A stretch of DNA of 64,000 nt, from NCBI GenBank assembly GCA_963724695.1, contig CAVRVW010000012.1, forward strand, positions 937,172-1,001,171, written 5' to 3'. The position numbers and the translations under genes were made by a program. Positions 25,716-34,324 of the stretch are shown one piece after another. The stretch is from CAVQFD01 sp963724695 (lineage in GTDB: Bacteria > Acidobacteriota > Vicinamibacteria > Vicinamibacterales > CAVVIG01). The number at the start of each line of letters is the position of its first letter. Within the stretch, counting starts at the first letter, position 1. The notes below the pieces were generated by a model, which saw nothing but the letters and a program-made list of their open reading frames with translations, was not told the DNA's origin and did no database searches.

Positions 25716-28252
25716 AGCGCGTCCGTCCTGTGCGGCTGTTCGTAGACGTGGCTGAAGTAGCGGAGCGTCAGCGCGTCGGACACGCCGAGGGCCACGCGCT
25801 CGCAACCCCCGATGAGATCGACCGGGGCGCGCGCTCCCGCGAACAGATCGCCCTGGGCCGCATCGGCCCCGCTCCCGGCCAGGCACAGCCGGTCGATGTC
25901 GGCGACCAGCGACGCCAGATCGCCGGCATCCGCGGACGGCAGGAGCCGGACGTGTTTCGCGAGCTTCGCGAGCTGGAAATGCGCGGACCGCGGGTTGTGC
26001 GCGTCGAACACCAGCAGCTCCACGACGCTCGACCACTCCGGGCTCCTCAGATAGCGGGACCGGTGCGTGATCATGCTGTCCGACAGGTCGAGCAGCCACT
26101 CGAGCACCGTCGGGTCGCCGGCCGCCTCCTCGGCGATCACGTCGCCGAGCGTCGAGGCCACGAAGGACAGCCGTTCCAGGTGCCGTCCGATGCTCAGGAA
26201 GCGCCAGCCATCGTCCCGCGTCATGTGCGCCATCTCGAGGCCTGCAACGGCCACCAGCGCGATGATCGACTGGTCGATGAGGTCCAGCGCGTCGTCCATG
26301 GCCACCGGCGCGCCGTCTTCGTCCGCCACCGCGCCTGGCGCAATCGACTGTGAGAGGCGGCTCAGGAGCCGCCAGTTGTCCGACGAGAGCCGATCGCGCA
26401 CGGTGCCTCCGACGCGCACCGTCTGCTCGATGTTGAAGGCGAGGCTATGACGATGCTGCCGGTCGAACATTCCGTCGATGAGGGCGCGCTCGATCGCCGG
26501 CCTGTGGCGGTTCGATGCCAGGCTGTCGGCGTGCGGCAGCTCGCGCGCGTCGATGAGCCCGTGACGGTGGCAGGTGCGGAGAAACGACGGGCGCCAGGCG
26601 CCGAGAAACGTGCCGGTGTCGGTGAGACGGCACAACACGGCCCGCAGCAGCCTGGCAATGTTCTCGCTGCGCTCCGCGTAGCGGCCCAGCCAGAAGAGAT
26701 GCTCGGCCGCACGGCTCGACGTGTAGGGCTCCACCGGACCGGCGGAGTCGCGCGGGTGCGGGTCGCGCGGCACGACGGCGAGCGGCGTCCCTGACAGGAC
26801 CCACGTGTCCTTGCTGCTTCCGCCCCGCTGCCCTGACACGATGTCGCGATCCTCGCCCGCGATGCGCGCGAGGCCGCCAGGCATCGCCATGTAGCCGCCG
26901 GTTCCATCCGAAAGCAGGAACACCCGCAGCATGAGGGCCCGGCTCTCGAGCGCTCCACGGTGCCAGACCGGCGCGTGCGACAGCGGCAGGAACTCTTCCA
27001 CGACGTCGCTGTCGAGGTGGGCGCCGAGGCGGTCGTACCACGCCTGCTGTGCCTCGGGGGCTTCCCGGGCGAGGAAGACGGGCTCAACGGATGACCCCGA
27101 TGGAAACGCGGGCTTCACGACGCCGTCCCGCGGCCACCCGCTCGCAGCCGCTTCGCCGGCCCACCAGGTGGCGAGCGAGGGCATGGCGATGGGCTCGCCG
27201 AGCAGGCGTTCGCAGACCGGCGGCAGGAAGCCGACGAGGGCCGGCGACTCCAGCACCCGCATCCCGAAAGCATTGCCCACCAGCACGCCCCCCGCACGCC
27301 AGGCTTCGACGAGCCCGGCGACGCCGAGCGCCGAATCGGAGCGAAACTCCAGGGGATCGCAGTAGTCGTCGTCGAGCCGGCGCAGAATCGCGTGCACGCG
27401 CCGCAGCCCCGAGACCGTCTTGAGGAACACGCGGTCGTGGCGGACGGTCAGATCGGCGCCTTCGACGAGCGGGAACCCCAGCTGCTTGGCCAGGTACGCG
27501 TGCTCGGAGTAGGTCTCGTTGAAGGGGCCGGGCGTCAGCAGCACCGCGTGGGGCGCCTCGCCTTCGGCCGGCGCCGCCTCGAGAAACGTGGTCTGCAGCT
27601 GGCGGAGGAAGGCGGAGAGCGACTGCGCCCCAAGCGCTCGAAACGCATCCGGAAACAGGCGCGAGATCGTCGCGCGGTTCTCGAGCGCGTAGCCGACGCC
27701 GGATGGCGCCTGCGTCCTGGTGCCGACGACGCGCCACGCGCCGTCCGGGCCGCGCGCCAGATCGAACGCCAGCAGGTGCAGGAAGACACCGCCGACCGGC
27801 GCCACGCCGTGGCACGCGGGCAGAAACCCGGGATGCCCGAAGACGAGCGCCGGAGGCAGGAGCCCTTCGTTGACGAGCGACTGCGCACCGTAGATGTCCG
27901 CCGCGATCGCGTTCAGCAGCCTCGCGCGCTGGCCGAGGCCGCGGGACAGGACCGCCCATTCGCGGGCGGGCACGAGCAGCGGCAGCACATCGAGCGACCA
28001 GGGGCGCGCAGGGCCGTCGGCCGCCGCGTAGACGTTGTAGGTAACGCCGTTCTCGTGGATCTGCCGGGCGATGCGCCCCTCGGCGTGGGCAAACCAGTCG
28101 CGGCCGAGCTCGCCCGCATGCGACGCGAAATCCTGCCAGGGCGGCCGCAGTGCGCCCTCGGCGCCGACGACCTCATCGAAGTGGCCCTCGGGAACCGTGT
28201 AGCCGGACACGAGCGACCGGAGCCGGCTTCCGCCGGCCAACGTCTCCTTCAT
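25712..28252 (-). CDS. circularly permuted ATP-grasp / alpha-E domain fusion protein
   Basis: The 846-residue protein joins a circularly permuted ATP-grasp domain (about residues 70-480; TPGPFNETYSEHAYLAKQLG, VEGADLTVRHDRVFLKT, YCDPLEF) to an alpha-helical alpha-E domain (about residues 520-840; RAAEHLFWLGRYAERSENIARLLRA). Such ATP-grasp enzymes are predicted to form amide bonds between carboxylates and amines. The start overlaps the DUF2126 stop (ATGA) and its own stop overlaps the transglutaminase start, so the three products are made in fixed proportion. The fusion of the two domains is common in this family. Confidence 0.88.
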   Translation of the reverse strand: MKETLAGGSRLRSLVSGYTVPEGHFDEVVGAEGALRPPWQDFASHAGELGRDWFAHAEGRIARQIHENGVTYNVYAAADGPARPWSLDVLPLLVPAREWAVLSRGLGQRARLLNAIAADIYGAQSLVNEGLLPPALVFGHPGFLPACHGVAPVGGVFLHLLAFDLARGPDGAWRVVGTRTQAPSGVGYALENRATISRLFPDAFRALGAQSLSAFLRQLQTTFLEAAPAEGEAPHAVLLTPGPFNETYSEHAYLAKQLGFPLVEGADLTVRHDRVFLKTVSGLRRVHAILRRLDDDYCDPLEFRSDSALGVAGLVEAWRAGGVLVGNAFGMRVLESPALVGFLPPVCERLLGEPIAMPSLATWWAGEAAASGWPRDGVVKPAFPSGSSVEPVFLAREAPEAQQAWYDRLGAHLDSDVVEEFLPLSHAPVWHRGALESRALMLRVFLLSDGTGGYMAMPGGLARIAGEDRDIVSGQRGGSSKDTWVLSGTPLAVVPRDPHPRDSAGPVEPYTSSRAAEHLFWLGRYAERSENIARLLRAVLCRLTDTGTFLGAWRPSFLRTCHRHGLIDARELPHADSLASNRHRPAIERALIDGMFDRQHRHSLAFNIEQTVRVGGTVRDRLSSDNWRLLSRLSQSIAPGAVADEDGAPVAMDDALDLIDQSIIALVAVAGLEMAHMTRDDGWRFLSIGRHLERLSFVASTLGDVIAEEAAGDPTVLEWLLDLSDSMITHRSRYLRSPEWSSVVELLVFDAHNPRSAHFQLAKLAKHVRLLPSADAGDLASLVADIDRLCLAGSGADAAQGDLFAGARAPVDLIGGCERVALGVSDALTLRYFSHVYEQPHRTDAL

Positions 28253-31200
28253 GCAGTGCGCAGATCCAGCGTATAGGGAAACTCCCGGCTGCGCACGGGC
28301 GGAGGCGCCGTCACCGGTCCGGGCGTATAAGCCAGGCGGCTGAACCGCGAGAGCCGCCGGCTCTCGGCCTCGTAGCTGTTGATCGGGAAGGTCTCGTAGC
28401 TCAAGCCACCCGGATGCGACACATGGTACTGGCACCCGCCGAGCGAACGACCCATCCACGTGTCGACGATGTCGAACGTGAGCGGCGCGTGGACGGGGAT
28501 GGTGGGATGAAGGCACGAGGGCGGCTGCCACGCGCGGTACCGGACGCCGGCCACCGCTTCGCCGTTGGTCCCCGTCGGGTGGAGCGGCATCGTGCGCCCG
28601 TTGCAGGTCACGACGATGCGTGGGCCGCCTGCGTCGGTCAGGCCCGATCCCGGAATGCCGCGGACCAGCACCTGCAGCCGCTCGAGCGACGAGTCCACGT
28701 AGCGCGCCGTTCCTCCTGGCGTGCCTTCTTCGCCGAGCACGTGCCACGGTTCGAGCGCCTGACGGAGCGTCAGCGTGACCGACCGCGAGTGCATCTCCCC
28801 CGCCACCGGGAACCGGAACTCGAAGTGCGGCGCGAACCACCGCACGTCGAACGGATACCCGGCCCGCTGCAGTTCGACGATGACGTCGTCGAGGTCCTGC
28901 CAGATGAAGTGCGGCAGCATGAACCGATCGTGCAGCTCCGTGCCCCAGCGCGTGAGCGCGGTGGTGTACGGCTCGCGCCAGAAGCGGGCGACAAGTGCCC
29001 GGAGCAACAGCTGCTGCGCGAGGCTCATCCGCGCATGCGGCGGCATCTCGAACGCCCGGAGCTCCACGAGCCCGCGCCGTCCGCTCGCGCTGTCCGGCGA
29101 GTAGAGCTTGTCGATGCAGAACTCGGTGCGGTGTGTGTTGCCGGACACGTCCACCAGGAGGTGCCGCAGCTGGCGATCGACCAGCCACGGCAGAGGCGCG
29201 TCGCCGGCGGCGGGAAGCTTCGAGAAGGCGAGCTCGAGCTCGTACACGCTGTCGTGCCGCGCTTCGTCTACACGAGGCGCCTGGCTGGTGGGCCCGATGA
29301 AGAGCCCCGAGAAGAGATACGACAGCGACGGATGATTGTGCCAGTAGGCGACGAGGCTGCGGAGGACATCCGGACGCCGGAGGAAGAGGCTGTCGCCGGG
29401 CGTCCAGCCCCCAAGCACGAAATGGTTCCCGCCGCCGGTGCCGGTATGCCGCCCGTCGATCATGAACTTCTCGGCGGTGAGCTTCGAGCGATGCGCCTCG
29501 TCGTACACCGCGGTGGTCTGGTCGACGAGCTCGTCCCAGCTGCGAGCCGGCTGCACGTTGACTTCGATCACCCCGGGATCGGGCGTAATGAGGAAGTGGC
29601 GAAGCCGGACGTCCGCGGGCGGCGGGTAGCCTTCGAGCAGCACGCGCACATCGCTCGCTTCCGCCGCCATTTCGACGGCGGCCACGAGCGCGAGGTAGTC
29701 CTCGAGCGCGGCAAGCGGCGGCATGAAGACATACAGCACCCCGCCGCGCGCCTCCGCGCACACGGCAGTCCGCACGATCCAATCTGCCGACTGCCCGCGC
29801 GCCGGAACCCGTGATTCATCCACCTGCCCCGCCTGCCTGCCCTGAGCAGAGTCGAAGGGCCCCTCCCGACCCACCTGACCCACCTGACCCACCTGACCTA
29901 CCCGACCCTCCCGACCCTCCCGACCCTCCCGCCCCACCTGACCCGCCAGCCCCTGCAAGCGAGGCAGCGGATCGACCGAGCGCGTCGGATCGCGTTCGTA
30001 CACATAGGGATAGTCGGCTGGCGTGATCCACGGCAGCGAGTCGAGCGGCAGGCGGAAGCCCATCGGCGAATCGCCGGGCATGAGGTACATGCGCTCGCTC
30101 CGCAGGAACCAGGGCCCGGTGCGCCATCCGCGGGCGCCGTTGGCCGCCCGGGCAAGCGGCAGCGCGTAACCCACGACGCTATCGAGCTGCTGGGTAAAGA
30201 CACGACGAAGCCGATCGCGTTCGAGCTCGTCGTCCAGACGTGCGTCGAACGGATCGACATTCACGGGCAGGCGCCGCTCGCGCCACAGGTAGTACCAGGC
30301 GTCCTCGTACCCCGCCTGCACGTGGACATCCGGCACGTCGAGCGTCTGAGCCAGCGCCCGCAGGAACCGCGCCGCCTCGTCCGGGCCGGCGCCGTCCGGC
30401 CGGGTCTCGTCGGCGACACGCGACGGGTCCCGCCAGCACGGCTCGCCGTCCGTACGCCAGAAGCAGCCGAGCGCCCACCGTGGCAACTGTTCGCCCGGGT
30501 ACCACTTGCCCTGGCCGAAGTGGACGAAGCCGGACGCTCCGTAGCGGGCTTTCAGCCGGAAGAGAAGGTCGGCGGCCAGCACGCGCTTGGTCGGCCCGAG
30601 CGCGGCCGTGTTCCATTCGTCGGCGTCGGCGTCGGTCACCGAGACGAACGTGGGCTCGCCGCCCATGGTCAACCGCACGTCGCCGGCCACCAGATCCGCA
30701 TCGACCGCGCCCCCGAGCGCGAGGATCGACTGCCAGTCGGCATCGCTGTAGGGCCTGGTCACGCGCGGAGACTCGTGGACGCGCTCGACGCGCATCGTGT
30801 GCTCCATCGTGACCTCGCACTCTTCGACGGCGCCCGACACCGGCGCGGCGCTCGACGGATTGGGCGTGCACGCCAGCGGCAAGTGTCCCTCGCCCGCAAG
30901 CAGGCCTGAGGTCGGGTCGAGGCCGACCCAGCCGGCGCCGGGGAGATAGACCTCGCACCATGCGTGAAGGTCGGTGAAGTCGCGTTCCGGACCGCGCGGA
31001 CCCTCGAGCGGGGCGACATCGGCGACGAGCTGGATGAGGTATCCGGACACGAAGCGCGCCGCGAGGCCGCAGCGCCGAAGCACCTGCACGAGGAGCCATG
31101 TGGAGTCGCGGCACGATCCCGACCCGAGCGTCAGCGTCTGCTCCGGCGTCTGCACGCCGGGCTCGAGGCGGATGAGATAGCGCACATCCCGCTGGAGCCT

Positions 31201-31650
31201 CTGGTTGACGCCGACGAGCATGTCGATCGTGCGCTGGCGCTGGCGCGGCAGCGACGCGACGTACTCAGACACGCGCGGCGTCAGCGCTTCGGTCTGCAGG
31301 AACGGGTAAAGCTCCCGCCGCTGCTCCTCCGTGTAGCAGAACGGATAGTGTTCCGCCTCCGGCTCCAGGAAGAAGTCGAAGGGGTTGTAGACGGCCGCTT
31401 CGGCGACCAGGTCGATCTCGACGCGAAACTCGCGGACCGTCTCCGGGAACACGAGCCGCGCCACGTAGTTGCTCTGTGGATCCTGCTGCCAGTGGATGAA
31501 GTGCGCGGCGGGCGTCACGCGCTGCGAGTACGCGAGGATCCGCGTGCGGCAGTGCGGGGCGGGACGCAGCCGGACGAGCTGCGGGGACAGCTCGACTTCA
31601 CGGTCGTACCGGTAGTGGGTCACGTGATTGAGGGCGACGTGAATGCTCAA
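28249..31650 (-). CDS. DUF2126 transglutaminase family protein with an in-frame repeat insertion
   Basis: The 1,133-residue protein begins with a transglutaminase domain (triad candidates in GSCRDSTWLL, LHAWCEVYL and GLDPTSG) and continues with the large DUF2126 region (GGEPTFVSV, HFGQGKWYPGEQLPRW, GGGNHFVLGG). A TTG at 31650 gives the normal family N terminus SIHVALNHVTHYRYDR; the ATG at 31722 would add 24 residues of unrelated sequence, so TTG is preferred without strong ribosome-site support. Residues encoded at about 29819-29955 form a Gly-Arg/Gln-Val repeat between conserved blocks, which looks like inserted repeat DNA. It heads the three-gene operon. Confidence 0.87.
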   Translation of the reverse strand: MSIHVALNHVTHYRYDREVELSPQLVRLRPAPHCRTRILAYSQRVTPAAHFIHWQQDPQSNYVARLVFPETVREFRVEIDLVAEAAVYNPFDFFLEPEAEHYPFCYTEEQRRELYPFLQTEALTPRVSEYVASLPRQRQRTIDMLVGVNQRLQRDVRYLIRLEPGVQTPEQTLTLGSGSCRDSTWLLVQVLRRCGLAARFVSGYLIQLVADVAPLEGPRGPERDFTDLHAWCEVYLPGAGWVGLDPTSGLLAGEGHLPLACTPNPSSAAPVSGAVEECEVTMEHTMRVERVHESPRVTRPYSDADWQSILALGGAVDADLVAGDVRLTMGGEPTFVSVTDADADEWNTAALGPTKRVLAADLLFRLKARYGASGFVHFGQGKWYPGEQLPRWALGCFWRTDGEPCWRDPSRVADETRPDGAGPDEAARFLRALAQTLDVPDVHVQAGYEDAWYYLWRERRLPVNVDPFDARLDDELERDRLRRVFTQQLDSVVGYALPLARAANGARGWRTGPWFLRSERMYLMPGDSPMGFRLPLDSLPWITPADYPYVYERDPTRSVDPLPRLQGLAGQVGREGREGREGRVGQVGQVGQVGREGPFDSAQGRQAGQVDESRVPARGQSADWIVRTAVCAEARGGVLYVFMPPLAALEDYLALVAAVEMAAEASDVRVLLEGYPPPADVRLRHFLITPDPGVIEVNVQPARSWDELVDQTTAVYDEAHRSKLTAEKFMIDGRHTGTGGGNHFVLGGWTPGDSLFLRRPDVLRSLVAYWHNHPSLSYLFSGLFIGPTSQAPRVDEARHDSVYELELAFSKLPAAGDAPLPWLVDRQLRHLLVDVSGNTHRTEFCIDKLYSPDSASGRRGLVELRAFEMPPHARMSLAQQLLLRALVARFWREPYTTALTRWGTELHDRFMLPHFIWQDLDDVIVELQRAGYPFDVRWFAPHFEFRFPVAGEMHSRSVTLTLRQALEPWHVLGEEGTPGGTARYVDSSLERLQVLVRGIPGSGLTDAGGPRIVVTCNGRTMPLHPTGTNGEAVAGVRYRAWQPPSCLHPTIPVHAPLTFDIVDTWMGRSLGGCQYHVSHPGGLSYETFPINSYEAESRRLSRFSRLAYTPGPVTAPPPVRSREFPYTLDLRTA
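29819..29955. repeat. repeat insertion inside DUF2126: 20-bp palindrome plus nine 9-bp units
   Basis: The element CCCTGAGCAGAGTCGAAGGG (29840-29859) is followed by nine nonamers at 29868-29948: three GACCCACCT, GACCTACCC, three GACCCTCCC, GCCCCACCT and GACCCGCCA. Nine is a multiple of three, so the reading frame of the minus-strand gene is kept and gives Gly-Arg-Glu / Gly-Gln-Val triplets. Confidence 0.9.
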
Positions 31651-31817
31651 GGCTGGACTCTGGAAAGAGGGACGGCTCTCATTATGACGCGATGCCCGGG
31701 CCTTGGGTGGAAAGACGACCAAAATGTCCGGAGTCCGTCGGGCGGCCTACAGGATTGCAGGAGCCGCCTGGACGGATATACTGCTCGCACTCACGGCCAC
31801 CGAACAGGAGGAGACGG

Positions 31818-32516
31818 ATGCCCCGCTTACTGACCGCTGTCGTTGTCGCAGTTCTGGTGCTGACGGCGTGGCCGGCGGCCGCGCAGACCGGAGCCATTAC
31901 AACGGCGTTGACCCGGGAGCAGGTGGCCGCGAGCGAGGCCCTGGCCCAGAAGTACGACCAGTCGGCGGCCAAGGAGCAGGCACGCCTCGCGACGTTCAAG
32001 AACCGCCCGCTCGGCGCCATCATCCAGCGGTCGTTCAACGTCTTCAGCAACTACGTGGCGATGGCTGCCGAGATGATGCCGGAGGCGGCCTACGTCTTCC
32101 GCCCGACGGCCGACGTGCGGAACTTCGGCGAGCAGATCAACCACGCGACGGGTTCGCACTACTCGTTCTGCAACCAGGGCGGCGTCCCGCCCGGCGTCGA
32201 GCGCCGGACCTCGCCCAACCTGCGCGAGGTCACGTCGAAGGCGGCGATCATCCAGGCGCTCAAGGCGTCAGTGGCCTACTGCGACAGCGTCCTGGCGGCG
32301 GCCAGCGAAGCGTGGCTGCAGGAAACCGCCAAGGGGCTCGGCGGGTCGTCGAGCGGGCTCATCGAGGGCATGCGCGCGCACGCCTTCATGTACAACAACG
32401 TCCACCTGGCGGAGGACTACGGCACCATCACGACCTACATGCGGATGCAGGGCGTGGTGCCTCCGTCGACAGCCTCGCATCCGCCAGCACCGCAGGGCCG
32501 AGGCGCGACGCGTTAG
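31818..32516 (+). CDS. secreted DinB-like four-helix protein
   Basis: The 232-residue protein has a signal peptide (MPRLLTAVVVAVLVLTAWPAAAQ) and a DinB-type helical bundle. Histidines in INHATGSHYSF and in NNVHLAEDYG fit the family metal site, and a cysteine pair may form a disulfide. DinB-like proteins include thiol-dependent metalloenzymes, but secreted members of this type have no known function. An AGGAGGAGA ribosome site precedes the ATG at 31818. The gene is transcribed divergently from the DUF2126 operon. Confidence 0.78.
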   Translation: MPRLLTAVVVAVLVLTAWPAAAQTGAITTALTREQVAASEALAQKYDQSAAKEQARLATFKNRPLGAIIQRSFNVFSNYVAMAAEMMPEAAYVFRPTADVRNFGEQINHATGSHYSFCNQGGVPPGVERRTSPNLREVTSKAAIIQALKASVAYCDSVLAAASEAWLQETAKGLGGSSSGLIEGMRAHAFMYNNVHLAEDYGTITTYMRMQGVVPPSTASHPPAPQGRGATR

Positions 32517-32535
32517 GGCGACAGACGGCGTAGCG

Positions 32536-32778
32536 TTACGTAGGCCCGGGGTCGGGCCGGCGGTTGCGTGCGCGGACCGCCAGGACCGCGACGGTCGCAA
32601 ATGTGGCGAACGGCGCGGCCAGCAGCACCAGGATGCCGCTGCGCAGGGCGGCCACGAGCTGCCGTCCCTCGGGTGAATCGAGCGCGCGGCGGCACATCGC
32701 GCACTGAGCGGACACTGGCTCGATTGTCGCGAGCAGGAGTATCAGGAACACGCCCCCAGCCCAGATCGCGCGCGTCAT
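32536..32778 (-). CDS. small CxxC membrane protein at end of cytochrome oxidase operon
   Basis: The 80-residue protein has two hydrophobic helices (about residues 4-24 and 45-66) around a periplasmic AQCAMCRRALDSPEG loop. The CxxC pair could bind copper or undergo redox, and the gene start overlaps the stop of the subunit IV gene, so it may help oxidase assembly. I do not recognise a named family. Confidence that it is real comes from the ATGA overlap and codon use. Confidence 0.65.
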   Translation of the reverse strand: MTRAIWAGGVFLILLLATIEPVSAQCAMCRRALDSPEGRQLVAALRSGILVLLAAPFATFATVAVLAVRARNRRPDPGPT

Positions 32779-33092
32779 GGCCGCGATTCCATGGTCTGCT
32801 CCACCGTCATCTCGTGGATGCGCCGCGCGTCCGGCACGATGAGGACGTACAGCACCGCGCCGGTCACGAGCAATCCGACGACCACCATCGCCACGAGCGA
32901 CACCCGCTCGAACCGCAGGTGCATGAAGAAGGCGCCGATGATCGACGCCTTGGCCAGCATGGCCGCGACCATCAACGACACGAACAGTCCTCGCGGAAGC
33001 GCCGCGCTCTCGAGCGAGAGCATCACGAGGGTCAGCACGAGCAGCGCCGCCCAGGTCGTGGCATAGGTGCGAATGGCGTGTGTCTCGCTCAT
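32775..33092 (-). CDS. cytochrome c oxidase subunit IV-like protein
   Basis: The 105-residue protein has three hydrophobic helices and the GAFFMHLRFE motif typical of bacterial subunit IV (COX4_pro/CyoD-like). It lies seven bases after the subunit III gene and overlaps the next small gene. It would stabilise the aa3-type oxidase. The start at 33092 follows a short gap and gives the usual length. Confidence 0.82.
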   Translation of the reverse strand: MSETHAIRTYATTWAALLVLTLVMLSLESAALPRGLFVSLMVAAMLAKASIIGAFFMHLRFERVSLVAMVVVGLLVTGAVLYVLIVPDARRIHEMTVEQTMESRP

Positions 33093-33099
33093 GACCGTC

Positions 33100-33709
33100 C
33101 TACACGAGATAGAAGAGCGTGAAGATGAAGACCCATACCAGATCGACGAAGTGCCAGTACAGCCCGGCCATCTCGACACCGTCCCGCGACGAGAGGCCTT
33201 TCGCGCTCCGCGCCGCCGTCGACACGAGCACGATGAGGCCCGTCGCGACGTGCGTCCCGTGGAAGCCGGTGATCAGGAAGAAATAGGCGCCGAACGCCGC
33301 GTCACCCCAGGGGTTCTGGCCGAGGCGCATGCCGGCCTGGATCACGTGCTGCCACTCGAAGGCCTGCATGCCGAGAAAAATCAGCCCGCCGACGGCGGTC
33401 ATCAGGACGTAGCGTATCGGTCGCCGTCCGCTGGCGATCCCGCGCCGCCTGGACGGCGGCTGCCATCGTGGCGCTGCTCGAGATGAGCACGAAGGTCATC
33501 GCCGCGATGTAAGGCAGGCTGAACACCAGCGACTGATCGGGCCAGGCATGGCCGGCCAGGCGGGCGTAGCCGTACGACGCCAGGAAGCCCGCAAACAGGA
33601 GGCCGTCGGTGATGATGAACGACCACATCATCACCTTGCGCCAGCCCGCTTCGAACGGGCACGTGCCGCCGCCCCACCGATCGATCGCCTGCGCCGCTCC
33701 TGGAGTCAT
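33100..33709 (-). CDS. ctaE: cytochrome c oxidase subunit III (one frameshift)
   Basis: The joined reading gives a subunit III-type polytopic protein of about 202 residues. The N-terminal part has KVMMWSFIITDGLLFAGFLASYGYA, and after a one-base indel near 33405-33440 the C-terminal part has FEWQHVIQAGM and ITGFHGTHVATGLIVL, with the family's GxHxxHV motif. It begins two bases after the other subunit III-like gene. The indel changes the frame once and the remaining sequence aligns with the family. Confidence 0.8.
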
Positions 33710-33711
33710 GG

Positions 33712-34314
33712 TCAGTACACCGAGAGAAAGAGGAGCAGGTACACCCAGACGGCGCCGAGGTAGTGCCAGAACGTCCGGCAGACGCTCATGAGCAGCCGCC
33801 ATTCCCGCCGCGCGCGCTGCCCCCGTCCGGTCCAGGTCGCCACCGCCGTCCACGCGAGCAGCGCGAGCGCCGCCAGTACGTGCAACGCGTGCGCCCCGGT
33901 CATCATGTAGAAGAACGACCCGTGCGGACTCGTGGGCAGATACACGCCGGCCGCGGCGAGCTGGCCCCAGGCGAGCCACTGTCCCAGGAGGAATCCGACG
34001 CCGAGTCCCACCGCAGCGCCAAACGCCACGCTCGCCCCTCGCCACCGATCGCGCTCGCCCGACCATCGCGCCGCTTCGACGGCAGCGCTGCTCGCCAGGA
34101 GCACAACGGTGTTGATCCACAGGAGGGATGGCAAGGCGACCGGTCGCCAGTCCCCGCTGCTCCGTCGAACGATGTATGCGCTGGTAAACGCGGCAAACAG
34201 CATCGTCACCGTGGCCAGGAAGATCCACAGCCCCAGGCGGACGACATCGTCGCGGCTTTCCCGTTCGCGCGCTCCCCAGCGTGCGGTCGACTCTCCGGCA
34301 ATCATGTGAGCCAT
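33712..34314 (-). CDS. second cytochrome c oxidase subunit III-like protein
   Basis: The 200-residue protein has five hydrophobic helices and the signature segments LGLWIFLATVTMLFAAFTSAYIVRR and MMTGAHALHVLAALALL. Two subunit III-like genes in tandem occur in some aa3 oxidase operons. An ATG at 34305 is an alternative start. It lies ten bases after the subunit I gene and two bases before the next subunit III gene. Confidence 0.84.
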   Translation of the reverse strand: MAHMIAGESTARWGARERESRDDVVRLGLWIFLATVTMLFAAFTSAYIVRRSSGDWRPVALPSLLWINTVVLLASSAAVEAARWSGERDRWRGASVAFGAAVGLGVGFLLGQWLAWGQLAAAGVYLPTSPHGSFFYMMTGAHALHVLAALALLAWTAVATWTGRGQRARREWRLLMSVCRTFWHYLGAVWVYLLLFLSVY

Positions 34315-34324
34315 GGTTTTGGGG

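Noticed and set aside
28253..29782. N-terminal extension of the ATP-grasp frame upstream of 28252
   Set aside because: It lies wholly inside the DUF2126 coding region on the same strand in another frame. The ATG at 28252 gives the normal ATP-grasp start.
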